Shown one piece after another: positions 1-7,165 of a stretch of DNA of 30,980 bases. Source of the stretch: Spirochaeta sp. (GTDB lineage Bacteria; Spirochaetota; Spirochaetia; DSM-27196; Alkalispirochaetaceae); NCBI GenBank assembly GCA_027859055.1, contig JAQIBO010000193.1, forward strand, positions 1-30,980, read 5' to 3'. Below the pieces are notes generated by a model. That model was given only the letters and a program-made list of their open reading frames with translations, was not told the origin of the DNA and made no database searches. A program made the translations under genes and the position numbers. The first letter of the stretch is position 1, and the number at the start of each line of letters is the position of its first letter.

Positions 1-1
1 C

Positions 2-820
2 GTCCTTGTTGCCGCGGTTGGTCTGATCATGTCCCGTTACATCCGGCGTGCGTTTATCGCCCCGCTCCAGGAGATCGGCGCCACCTGCGAGGCGGTTACC
101 GACGGCAATTTTGAACGGCGCAGCGCCGTATCCAGCAACGACGAACTCGGCCGACTCAGTTCCACCGTCAACCGAATGATCGAAGGACTGTACGAGCGCT
201 TTGTGCTGTCCCGCTACGTTTCCTCGTCAACGATCGCCTCCCTTGCCGAATCGGGACCGAGCCGCAGCGAGGTTCTCACCTTTCTGTTCAGCGATATCCG
301 CGGGTTCACCTCGTTTACGGAACGCAACGATCCGGCGGTTGTCGTGGACACGCTGAACCGCGTCCTGAACGACCAGACGGAGATCATCACCGCCGATGGC
401 GGCGACATCGACAAGTACGTCGGCGATGAGATCGTCGCGGTGTTCCGCGGTGAAACCGCCGGCAACGCGGCGGTGCAGGCGGCGCTGGAGATTCGCCGGC
501 GCTTTGATGAGGACGATGGGACGCGGTACAACGGCCTGTACGTGGGAATCGGCATCAACACGGGATCGGTGATCGTCGGTGAGATCGGCAGCACGGTCCG
601 GGCGGATTTCACCGCCGTTGGCGACAACGTCAACATCGCCGCCCGCCTGTGCAGCGGCGCCGAGGCGGGGCAGATCCTGGTAAGCGACAGCACCAGGGAA
701 GGGCTCACGCTGCCCGGCGTTGTCGTCGATGGACCATATCGGATGGTTGTCAAAGGCAAGGCAGAGGCGCTTCGCGTGTTTAAGGTGCGTGAGGACGCTT
801 CCGGAGGTTCCCCGGTATGA
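2..820 (+). CDS. Class III adenylate/guanylate cyclase with HAMP-like linker (5' partial)
   Basis: The reading frame is open to the left edge, so the true start lies outside the window; the ATG at 29 is internal. The first residues (VLVAAVGLIM) look like the end of a membrane helix. They are followed by a HAMP-like segment (about residues 10-65) and a class III cyclase catalytic domain (about 90-260). Visible catalytic features are the metal-binding aspartates in FSDIRGFT and KYVGDE, the purine-side lysine before GDE, and the NIAARL motif carrying the transition-state asparagine/arginine. It should make cAMP or cGMP from ATP or GTP at the inner face of the membrane; I cannot decide the nucleotide. 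The sensor half is missing here. The stop overlaps the next ATG by 4 bases, so it heads or sits inside an operon with the P460 lipoprotein and the FkbM methyltransferase. Confidence 0.9.
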   Translation, partial: VLVAAVGLIMSRYIRRAFIAPLQEIGATCEAVTDGNFERRSAVSSNDELGRLSSTVNRMIEGLYERFVLSRYVSSSTIASLAESGPSRSEVLTFLFSDIRGFTSFTERNDPAVVVDTLNRVLNDQTEIITADGGDIDKYVGDEIVAVFRGETAGNAAVQAALEIRRRFDEDDGTRYNGLYVGIGINTGSVIVGEIGSTVRADFTAVGDNVNIAARLCSGAEAGQILVSDSTREGLTLPGVVVDGPYRMVVKGKAEALRVFKVREDASGGSPV

Positions 821-1368
821 GCAGACAGGAATTCACCGCGCGGACCACCGTCCTGCTCGCTCTTGTTGCGCTTGTCGCCGGGTGCGCCCGCGAGGCGGAG
901 CCCCTGCTTGACCACGATTATACCGCGTGGGACCCGACCACCACCGCAGTTCTGGACTTTCCGGTTCCCGGGCACGGTGACGGGTTACGCCGGATCTACG
1001 CAAATCCCGCCGTCTTTGAGACCTCCCTTGACGCAGATGGAGCGATCACCTACCCGGCGGGGGCGATCGTTTTGAAAGAAGTGTACGCCTCCTCCGATCC
1101 GGCGTCCGACGCGGACCCGGCGATGCTTCTGGGAATGGTAAAACGTCCGGACCACGAGCAGGCGCAGGGTGGCTGGGTGTGGATCTCCCGCGATCCCGAA
1201 TCCGGCACGGAAACGATCTTTGACGATCAGTTCTGTGTGAACTGCCACAGCAACGCCAATGAGTCCCACCCCTACGGCACCGGCAACCCCGCCGAGGCGT
1301 TTCGGGATTACGTATTTCACACGCCGGCGGTGGAGCTGACCGGCACGGATGCGAGTGCGTCGCAATGA
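817..1368 (+). CDS. Cytochrome P460-type c-haem lipoprotein
   Basis: The protein has 183 residues. It begins with a lipoprotein signal peptide whose lipobox is LVAGC, so it should be acylated and exported to the periplasmic face. The body matches the cytochrome P460 family: a YPAGAIVLKEVY strand, a K-R-P then GWVWISRDP region, then the haem motif CVNCH followed by an N-x-N/PYG/FRDYVF tail typical of the family. CVNCH predicts one covalently bound c-type haem. Family members oxidise hydroxylamine or bind NO, and some have a lysine-haem crosslink; I cannot assign a substrate. It overlaps both neighbours by 4 bases. A c-type cytochrome needs a maturation system elsewhere in the genome. P460 assignment is confident, function is not. 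Confidence 0.85.
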   Translation: MSRQEFTARTTVLLALVALVAGCAREAEPLLDHDYTAWDPTTTAVLDFPVPGHGDGLRRIYANPAVFETSLDADGAITYPAGAIVLKEVYASSDPASDADPAMLLGMVKRPDHEQAQGGWVWISRDPESGTETIFDDQFCVNCHSNANESHPYGTGNPAEAFRDYVFHTPAVELTGTDASASQ

Positions 1369-2123
1369 AACACCTGTTCGGCCTCATGCGCTCACTGGTG
1401 ATTTACAACATGCGCCCCCGGCGCATCCGTGACCTTGAGACGCACTACCGCGATTTTGTCACTGCAGGAGATCTTGCCTTTGATATCGGTGCCCATACGG
1501 GCAATCGGGCACGGGCGTTTTCCCGGCTTGGCGCGCAGGTTGTGGCGGTGGAACCGCAACGCCGCCTGGTCCGGTACCTGCAGCGCGCCTTCGCCGGTGA
1601 TCCGCAGGTGACCGTTGATCCCCGGGCGGTCGGCGACCGGGACGGCGTGGTGGAGCTTCACCTCTGTCCCACCAACCCGACGATCGCCAGCACCTCAACC
1701 GAGTGGGTTTCCCGGGCTCCCGGGCTGCCGGGGTGGCAAAAATACCGCTTCAGTGAGGTGGAAACGGTGCCGCAGGTCCGGCTGGATACGCTGATCGCCG
1801 AATACGGCGTGCCGCGGTTTGTAAAGATCGACGTTGAAGGCCGCGAGGCTGACGTCCTTGCCGGGCTCTCCCGGCCGCTTCCGGCGTTGAGTTTTGAATT
1901 CCTTCCGGCGGATCGGGATGTGGCGTTTCACAGCGTTATCCGCCTGGAACACCTTGCCGGTGAACACGACGGCACCTATGAGTACAACTTCTCCCTGGGT
2001 GAAGAACTGCGCCTGGTAATGCCACACCGGTGGTGGTCGGCTGCGGAATTGCAGGACTATCTGGCGGAAATCCCCAACGACGGGCCGTCGGGCGATGTCT
2101 ACGCCCGGTACGTACCCGCCTAA
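1365..2123 (+). CDS. FkbM family SAM-dependent methyltransferase
   Basis: The protein has 252 residues, a normal length for the FkbM methyltransferase family. The SAM-binding motif I is FDIGAHTGN (about residues 39-47), followed by the acidic motif VVAVEP that should contact the ribose. The family hallmark KIDVEGREADVL appears near residue 154. Family members O-methylate sugars, polyketides or other small molecules; the acceptor is unknown. There is no signal peptide, so it should be cytoplasmic. It is the last gene of the cyclase-P460 operon, with a 4-base overlap at its start, and converges on the cyclic-nucleotide-binding gene 13 bases further on. The link between a cyclase, a haem lipoprotein and a methyltransferase has no obvious pathway meaning to me. 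Confidence 0.88.
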   Translation: MKHLFGLMRSLVIYNMRPRRIRDLETHYRDFVTAGDLAFDIGAHTGNRARAFSRLGAQVVAVEPQRRLVRYLQRAFAGDPQVTVDPRAVGDRDGVVELHLCPTNPTIASTSTEWVSRAPGLPGWQKYRFSEVETVPQVRLDTLIAEYGVPRFVKIDVEGREADVLAGLSRPLPALSFEFLPADRDVAFHSVIRLEHLAGEHDGTYEYNFSLGEELRLVMPHRWWSAAELQDYLAEIPNDGPSGDVYARYVPA

Positions 2124-2136
2124 TCGCCTGCGGTGC

Positions 2137-2649
2137 TCAGTCTTCGATCTCCGTCACCAGCGCGTCAAATATCGTCAGCATGTCGCCGGTTGTCTTCCGG
2201 AGCCGCGAGGCCAGAATTTTGGCGATCGCCCGGGTGACCGGCAGTCCGATCGAGGGGTAGGTATCACCAAGACGCACAAAGTCTTCCTTGGTGATCACGA
2301 GGAACTCCGAGTCCTCTGTGGCGACAACGGTTGCCGACCGCTTGTCGTCGTCTATCAGCGCCAGCTCACCGAAAAACACGTTGTACTCCGCCTTGAGAAT
2401 CACAACGGTGTAATCGTCACCGGCGCGGGTCCGCTTTTTGATCTCCACCGCCCCGGAGTAGACGATGTACATCTCACTGCCGACATCGCCCTCACTGATA
2501 ATCGTTGCACCGCGCCGAAATTGCTGCTTACGACAGATCCCGTGCAGTTCCTGCATGAACTCCTCAACGTCTTTGATCTCGTCAAAAATCGGAATCTGTT
2601 TCAGCTTGTTCAGAATTGCAGCTTGTTCGTCTCGCTTGGCCGGGCTCAT
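2137..2649 (-). CDS. Stand-alone cyclic nucleotide-binding domain protein
   Basis: The protein has 170 residues and consists almost entirely of one cNMP-binding domain (about residues 20-140), followed by a helical tail. The phosphate-binding cassette is well kept: FGELALI (93-99) with the glutamate that binds the ribose hydroxyl, then R104 in KRSATV that binds the cyclic phosphate. There is no helix-turn-helix, so it is not a CRP-type regulator. The start codon overlaps the stop of the potassium channel gene by 4 bases. I infer that it acts as a detachable ligand sensor for that channel, with the class III cyclase of the converging operon as a possible source of ligand. It could instead regulate another partner. 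Confidence 0.87.
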   Translation of the reverse strand: MSPAKRDEQAAILNKLKQIPIFDEIKDVEEFMQELHGICRKQQFRRGATIISEGDVGSEMYIVYSGAVEIKKRTRAGDDYTVVILKAEYNVFFGELALIDDDKRSATVVATEDSEFLVITKEDFVRLGDTYPSIGLPVTRAIAKILASRLRKTTGDMLTIFDALVTEIED

Positions 2650-3800
2650 AGGCGCTCCAGTACGATCGCCTGGGTGTAGCGCTGAATCGGGTGGTCGTCG
2701 GCGGGCAGAAAGAGCGGTTTGTTTACCTCCAGCCCTTTCACCTTCTGCAAGTTGGTGATCAGCTTTGACACGTCCGACGTTTTCTGTGCGTCCCGCAACG
2801 CCTCAATCTTCATCCGGTTGGGCGAACCGGTGTTTTCCAACACCCCCAGCAGCACCCGGTCCGGATCGATAAATCGCGCCTTGAGATCGCCGTAGGTCTG
2901 ATTGATCGCGTCTTCCGGAACGGCCTCGGTGGTGAGGCGCGAGGTACCGCTGGACTGGGTCAGCAGGTCGTAAATGATGTGGCTCATTCCGTTGGTGGCA
3001 CTGGTGTTTGCCAGCATCTGGCGGCTGAAATCGCGGCTGAAGAGGATTTCGTCGCACATCGCCTGCTTGAGGTAGCTCTGGTATTTTTTATCCAGCACCT
3101 CGGCGGTGACGTAGATCTCCCGGGAGATCGCCTTAATCGTCAGGACGGTCATCACCGTCTTGGAGTCAACCTCACTGGCGGCGGAGCTTTCCAGGGTATC
3201 CGCAAGAATCAGAATCTTGCGAGCGGTGTCTACGCTAGCCCGGCGGAGCGACGCCTCGGCGTAGTAGTCGCCACGCACAAACTTGAGGCCCGCAAGGGTA
3301 TCGTCCTCTTTCAGTTCCTCAATCCGCTCCGAATCCACGTTGGAAATCACCAGCAGTTGGTCCGAACTGATATCGTTGGTGACGTGGAGAATATCGGTCA
3401 GAATCTCCTTCATGTCGTTTTTCCACCCGCAGATGACCAGGTGGTCTTTCAGTTTTTTGTAGTCCATGAGACCTCTCCTCGCCTTCGTGTTGCGATCGAC
3501 CAGCCAGGACGCCAGGGCACCGGAAAGCAGACTGGTTCCACCGATACCGAGGGTAATTGTGAGCACCGCAATAAGACGTCCGATAAACGTGATCGGCACT
3601 TTGTCGCCGTAACCGGTGGTACTGAAGGTGACGATCGTCCACCACAGGCCGTCCCCGACGGTGGCAAACTGACCGTTGTGGGGCAGCTCCACCGCCCGGA
3701 TCAGCACGCCGGTGAGCGCGAACGTCACGAGAAAGAAGATCGTCGGTTTTGCGTACGGTGAATGGCGAAACCACCGCGTGATTGTCTGGCTCAGCTGCAT
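2646..3800 (-). CDS. Two-TM potassium channel with RCK (TrkA-N) domain
   Basis: The protein has 384 residues. TM1 is at about 18-37, then a pore helix and the selectivity filter TTGYGD (61-66), then TM2 at about 71-101. A cytoplasmic RCK/TrkA-N domain starts near residue 119 (DHLVICGWKNDM). The usual GxGxxG nucleotide motif is replaced by CGWKND, as in several channel-type RCK domains, so NAD binding is doubtful. A C-terminal part rich in charged residues may be the RCK-C lobe. It should conduct K+ as a tetramer. The ATG at 3800 has only a distant GAGGA. The next gene, encoding the cNMP-binding protein, is translationally coupled through a 4-base overlap, which suggests a two-polypeptide ligand-gated channel. 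Confidence 0.9.
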   Translation of the reverse strand: MQLSQTITRWFRHSPYAKPTIFFLVTFALTGVLIRAVELPHNGQFATVGDGLWWTIVTFSTTGYGDKVPITFIGRLIAVLTITLGIGGTSLLSGALASWLVDRNTKARRGLMDYKKLKDHLVICGWKNDMKEILTDILHVTNDISSDQLLVISNVDSERIEELKEDDTLAGLKFVRGDYYAEASLRRASVDTARKILILADTLESSAASEVDSKTVMTVLTIKAISREIYVTAEVLDKKYQSYLKQAMCDEILFSRDFSRQMLANTSATNGMSHIIYDLLTQSSGTSRLTTEAVPEDAINQTYGDLKARFIDPDRVLLGVLENTGSPNRMKIEALRDAQKTSDVSKLITNLQKVKGLEVNKPLFLPADDHPIQRYTQAIVLERL

Positions 3801-3869
3801 AGCGTGTGTCGTCCTCTATTCAGTGTCGGCATCGGTGTCATCGGTATTGAGCGGTCAGGCGGATTCCAT

Positions 3870-3898
3870 TTGACTGCCCGCGTACCGAATACTACACT
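3870..3898 (+). promoter_or_regulatory. Predicted sigma70 promoter of the cytidine deaminase gene
   Basis: The -35 TTGACT (3870-3875) and the -10 TACACT (3893-3898) are separated by exactly 17 bases. The predicted transcription start is near 3905, only about 4 bases before the ATG at 3909, and there is no Shine-Dalgarno sequence between them. This points to a leaderless transcript. Confidence 0.6.
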
Positions 3899-3908
3899 TC
3901 TGCATACG

Positions 3909-4319
3909 ATGAAAACGCCGGAGGACACGTTCCAACACGCCCGCAGGACGAGAGATCACGCGTATACCCCGTACTCACATTTCAAGGTGGGCGCGGCGCT
4001 GCATCTGCCAGACACCGACGAGATCGTCTCGGGGTGCAATGTGGAAAATGTGAGTTACGGTGCCACCGTGTGTGCGGAGCGCACCGCGATCTTTACCGCG
4101 ATCGGTACCCATGGAGAACTCCGGGCGGACCACCTGGTGGTGGTTACCGACGCGGAACCCGCGGCAGCGCCGTGCGCGCTGTGTCTGCAGGTGATGCAGG
4201 AGTTTCTCCCGCCGGAGTTTCCGATCCACCTGGCAAACCTTACCGGGATCCAGCGCACCGTGACCCTCGGGGAGCTGCTCCCGATCCGGTTCAGCTCGTT
4301 CACCCCCACCGACGCGTAG
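3909..4319 (+). CDS. cdd: Cytidine deaminase
   Basis: The protein has 136 residues, the usual size of a homotetrameric cytidine deaminase. It hydrolyses cytidine and deoxycytidine to uridine and deoxyuridine in pyrimidine salvage in the cytosol. Substrate-binding N44 and E46 lie in GCNVENVSYG. The zinc ligand C55 and proton-shuttle E57 lie in CAER, and the other zinc ligands C89 and C92 in PCALC. The usual PCGxCRQ reads PCALCLQ here, so the arginine after the second cysteine is replaced by leucine. I chose the ATG at 3909 because the family begins at this point and the promoter lies immediately upstream; an earlier in-frame ATG at 3762 would fall inside the channel gene. It stands alone and converges on the transporter gene 10 bases downstream. 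Confidence 0.92.
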   Translation: MKTPEDTFQHARRTRDHAYTPYSHFKVGAALHLPDTDEIVSGCNVENVSYGATVCAERTAIFTAIGTHGELRADHLVVVTDAEPAAAPCALCLQVMQEFLPPEFPIHLANLTGIQRTVTLGELLPIRFSSFTPTDA

Positions 4320-4328
4320 CGCCTGCGG

Positions 4329-5765
4329 TCAGCTCGGGTCTTCGCCTTTGCGCGGGTGCATCCATACGTTCTTGCCGTCGGCAAACGCCCGCCCCTTCGC
4401 GATAAACAGAAACGCGACAGCTACAAAGATCACGTACGCCACGGCAACTGCCAGCCCCGCCCAGAAATAACGCATGTCTCCGGTGGTTGCCGCATACGCC
4501 GGCAGGTTGATCGCCAGAATAAACGGAATCGCCAGGAGAAACGTGATTCCCGAGGCGTACATATAGTCGCTGGCCACCGGCGTTTCAAACTCCGGATCGA
4601 TCACACGCAAAAGCGCCAGGCCGGTGGGGAGCGTCCCGGTGGAAACGCCGAAGATCATCATCGTCCGGTGAAACTGGTGATCCACAAAGATCCGGGAACA
4701 GAACCACGGTACGATAAGCAGCGCCGCCAGGCCCCCCAGCAGACCGAGGATGATGATCGGAATCAGGTACGCCTGGACAACCACAATTGAGATCGCGCCG
4801 ATTGCGGCGGCAACCATGAAATCAACGGAGAGCCCGGAAATCCGCGTCAGCGTCTTGCTGTCCACCGCGTAGTCCAGTCCGGTACGACGCATCACCGTCC
4901 GTACCAGGATCCCCGTCACCGCGGAGAAGATAAAGTTGATGCCCCACAGGTTGACCGCCAGATCCGTGGCCAACGGGCCGAGCTGAGACAAGCTGGTGGT
5001 GATACCCAGCAACAGGAGATACGCCAGCAGGTACACCCCGAACACCAGGGCGATATGGAAGGTAAACGAGTCGATCGCCTCGCTCTCGGTCGTTATTTCC
5101 GCGCCAACCGGGCGCCGTTTCCGAGAGGGGAAGATTCCGCTTTTTACCGCCGAGGTGTCCATGTTTTTGAGAAACTCTTCGGTCAGCCACTTGCGGCGGA
5201 TACCGATGTTTATCAGGAAAACGCCGCCAATACTGGCATAGACAACCCCGACGGCGGCAATGGTCAACCCGATACTCCCCGCGTCGGCAAAGCCGAAGCG
5301 CGCCCAGCCGCTTCCGATGGCGTACGCCTGGCCGGGTCCCTGCACAAATCCGAGGGGCAGCAGGAAGCCGAACGCCGGAAACAGATCCGGCATGACCGTA
5401 ACCATGAGGCCGAAGGTAAACAGGAGCCCGATTACCGCCTGAATACCGAACTGGGACAGCGTGGCGATCGTCGTTGCAAAGATGCGGCCGTCACCTCCGC
5501 TCGCCTGCGGCGCCGTTGCGCGGAGGGTCATCGAAATAAACGACAGGCTCAGCAGGTGATACACCAGTTCACCCAGATGTGCTGATGTAACGCCGAGGTG
5601 CGGTGCAATGTAGTTGTAAAACGGCAGGATCAGGAACCCTGCGGTAAGGGCGTTGGGAATCAGATACCGCTGAAAAAACCGGAAACGATAGCGGATCCCC
5701 GTGGCGATCAGCAGACCGATTGAAACGACACCCAAGTCTATAAACAGGCTCCATGTAAAGTCCAT
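4329..5765 (-). CDS. GltS-like sodium:glutamate symporter family protein
   Basis: The protein has 478 residues with about ten to twelve membrane segments in two halves, separated by a charged cytoplasmic loop (about residues 190-235). The overall pattern fits the ESS/GltS sodium:glutamate symporter family. The signature glycine-rich loop, normally of the form GGHGTA, reads FVQGPGQAYAIGSGW here, and a second re-entrant-like loop is GVSTGTLPTGLALLR. These differences make glutamate only a tentative substrate. It is transcribed alone from a predicted promoter placed so close that the A of the ATG is the likely first transcribed base. A small inverted repeat sits inside that promoter. It is divergent from the secreted repeat protein at 5840. 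Confidence 0.75.
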   Translation of the reverse strand: MDFTWSLFIDLGVVSIGLLIATGIRYRFRFFQRYLIPNALTAGFLILPFYNYIAPHLGVTSAHLGELVYHLLSLSFISMTLRATAPQASGGDGRIFATTIATLSQFGIQAVIGLLFTFGLMVTVMPDLFPAFGFLLPLGFVQGPGQAYAIGSGWARFGFADAGSIGLTIAAVGVVYASIGGVFLINIGIRRKWLTEEFLKNMDTSAVKSGIFPSRKRRPVGAEITTESEAIDSFTFHIALVFGVYLLAYLLLLGITTSLSQLGPLATDLAVNLWGINFIFSAVTGILVRTVMRRTGLDYAVDSKTLTRISGLSVDFMVAAAIGAISIVVVQAYLIPIIILGLLGGLAALLIVPWFCSRIFVDHQFHRTMMIFGVSTGTLPTGLALLRVIDPEFETPVASDYMYASGITFLLAIPFILAINLPAYAATTGDMRYFWAGLAVAVAYVIFVAVAFLFIAKGRAFADGKNVWMHPRKGEDPS

Positions 5766-5771
5766 CCGTGA

Positions 5772-5800
5772 ATCATAAAGCAGGAACCTGCTATGGACAA
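5772..5800 (-). promoter_or_regulatory. Predicted promoter of the GltS-like gene, leaderless
   Basis: On the minus strand, the -35 TTGTCC (5800-5795) and the -10 TATGAT (5777-5772) are separated by exactly 17 bases. The -10 ends 6 bases before the ATG at 5765, so transcription should begin at or next to the start codon. No ribosome binding site is present. Confidence 0.65.
5779..5792. promoter_or_regulatory. Inverted repeat in the promoter spacer (putative operator)
   Basis: AGCAGG-AA-CCTGCT is a 6-base perfect inverted repeat with a 2-base centre. It lies wholly within the 17-base spacer between the -35 and -10 boxes of the GltS-like gene. A dyad at this position is typical of a protein-binding operator; no dedicated regulator gene is adjacent. 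Confidence 0.45.
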
Positions 5801-5839
5801 CGGTGAACCGTGCCGATTAGTGTAATGAGGGAGTATAGG

Positions 5840-7144
5840 ATGATCTTCACAAGTAAAAACGGTGTAAAATCGCTCTGTTTCGTGGCACTGGTTCTCCTGG
5901 GAACCGCTACCGTCATCGCACAGACCCCGGATTCTGATACCGGCGCGTCCGGTACGCCGACGTTCACGGAAGACGAACGCGACGTGTTTGCCCCGTTTGT
6001 CTCGCGGCTCCGCGTGGCCGTACGGGATCCGCAAGTTCGCCTGACGTGGCGCGATTCCGACGACCTCGAAAGCGGTTCGTACCGTGTATACCGCCATACC
6101 GAGGAGATCACCCGGGATACGATAGACGACGCGGCGCTGGTCGCCGAGGTCGATACCGGCGTGGAAACCTACCTCGACACCCCCCTTGAAGAGGGCGCAT
6201 ATTACTACGCGGTAATAGCCGCGGAAGAGTCGGGACGCATGTATCCGATCTTCGTCCCCTTCCGGAACAAAACGATCCGGTCGGTCACCGTGGCACAGCT
6301 GGAGACGGAAGAAGACCTCGCCGCCAGCGTGTATGGCATCGAGGCCCTCGCCCAGGACAACGCGGTGGTTGTGCGCTTTGAGGCATCCCGGGGCGGCCGG
6401 GACCTGGTGGTATATCGGAGTACAACTCCCCTCACCGATGACGACCAGATCCCGAACGCCACCCTGATCGACGAATTCGGAAGCAGCACCCGCCGCTTTG
6501 CCGATTATCCCGTTCCCGGTGTCGATTACTACTACGGCGTCTTTGACAAGGCGCTGGTGGAACGCGGATCCGTCTCCGTTCGACCCGGGGAAAACGCGCT
6601 GGCGACAGCGGTTCGGGTTGGCCTGAACGACGCGACGGAGCTGCAGATCCAGATTCCCCGAGCAACCAAACGACGTGCGCCGTTGCCGATTCTGCACCTT
6701 GCCGAAGGAATTCAGAGCGGTGACCGCCTTGCGCGCAACAGCGTACCCGAACAGGCCGGACGCATTCTTGACCCGGCAACGGAAGCGGCGGTACGGGCCC
6801 TTCTTGAACGGGCGCCGGAGCCCGCGGTGTTTCGCCCGGAGCCACGCGTCCTTCCGGAGGAACGCGCCGCCGACGGTGCGGGTGCGGCGTATACGCTGGC
6901 GCAGGTGGTCAACACCGAGTTTGCCGCCGGCAATTACGCCAGAACGGCAGATCTGCTGCGAAACCTCCTTACCCTTCCGTTGAGTGGCACTCTGGAGCGG
7001 CGCACCCGCTTTTACCTGGGTCAGGCGCTCTACTTTGACGGTCGCCGGCAACCGGCGTTTGTGGAGTTCCTCCTTGCCGCCGACGGGGAGCTGTACACCG
7101 AGGTAGCGCCGTGGATCGACGGGATTCTGCTTCCGCGGGGCTGA
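5840..7144 (+). CDS. Secreted protein with two Fn3-like domains and a C-terminal repeat region
   Basis: The protein has 434 residues. A signal peptide is clear (hydrophobic stretch 10-25, likely cleavage after VIAQ), so it should be periplasmic or surface exposed. Two fibronectin-III-like beta domains can be seen at about 55-130 and 160-240, each with the pattern x-V-x-L-x-W ... YRVYR ... Y-Y-Y-A/G-V. The C-terminal part (about 350-425) looks like TPR-type helical pairs (AAGNYARTADLLRNLL, FYLGQALYFDG). I cannot name a function. I chose the ATG at 5840 over 5810 because GAGGGA lies 7 bases upstream and the signal peptide then begins normally. It is divergent from the GltS-like gene and converges on the GH57 gene. 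Confidence 0.75.
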   Translation: MIFTSKNGVKSLCFVALVLLGTATVIAQTPDSDTGASGTPTFTEDERDVFAPFVSRLRVAVRDPQVRLTWRDSDDLESGSYRVYRHTEEITRDTIDDAALVAEVDTGVETYLDTPLEEGAYYYAVIAAEESGRMYPIFVPFRNKTIRSVTVAQLETEEDLAASVYGIEALAQDNAVVVRFEASRGGRDLVVYRSTTPLTDDDQIPNATLIDEFGSSTRRFADYPVPGVDYYYGVFDKALVERGSVSVRPGENALATAVRVGLNDATELQIQIPRATKRRAPLPILHLAEGIQSGDRLARNSVPEQAGRILDPATEAAVRALLERAPEPAVFRPEPRVLPEERAADGAGAAYTLAQVVNTEFAAGNYARTADLLRNLLTLPLSGTLERRTRFYLGQALYFDGRRQPAFVEFLLAADGELYTEVAPWIDGILLPRG

Positions 7145-7163
7145 CCGCAGCGGGGCTGACCGC
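7135..7163. repeat. 15-base tandem duplication spanning the stop codon
   Basis: The unit gcggggctgaccgc occurs at 7135-7148 and again at 7150-7163, with a period of 15 bases. Because 15 is a multiple of three, the second copy carries a second in-frame TGA. Each copy can also form a small GCGG/CCGC stem. It lies in the gap between two convergent genes. Confidence 0.7.
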
Positions 7164-7165
7164 GA

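Noticed and set aside
5738..7051. A 437-codon minus-strand frame opposite the secreted Fn3-like protein
   Set aside because: The plus-strand frame has a ribosome binding site, a signal peptide and domain-like repeats, and the minus frame runs into the gltS-like start. It is a shadow.
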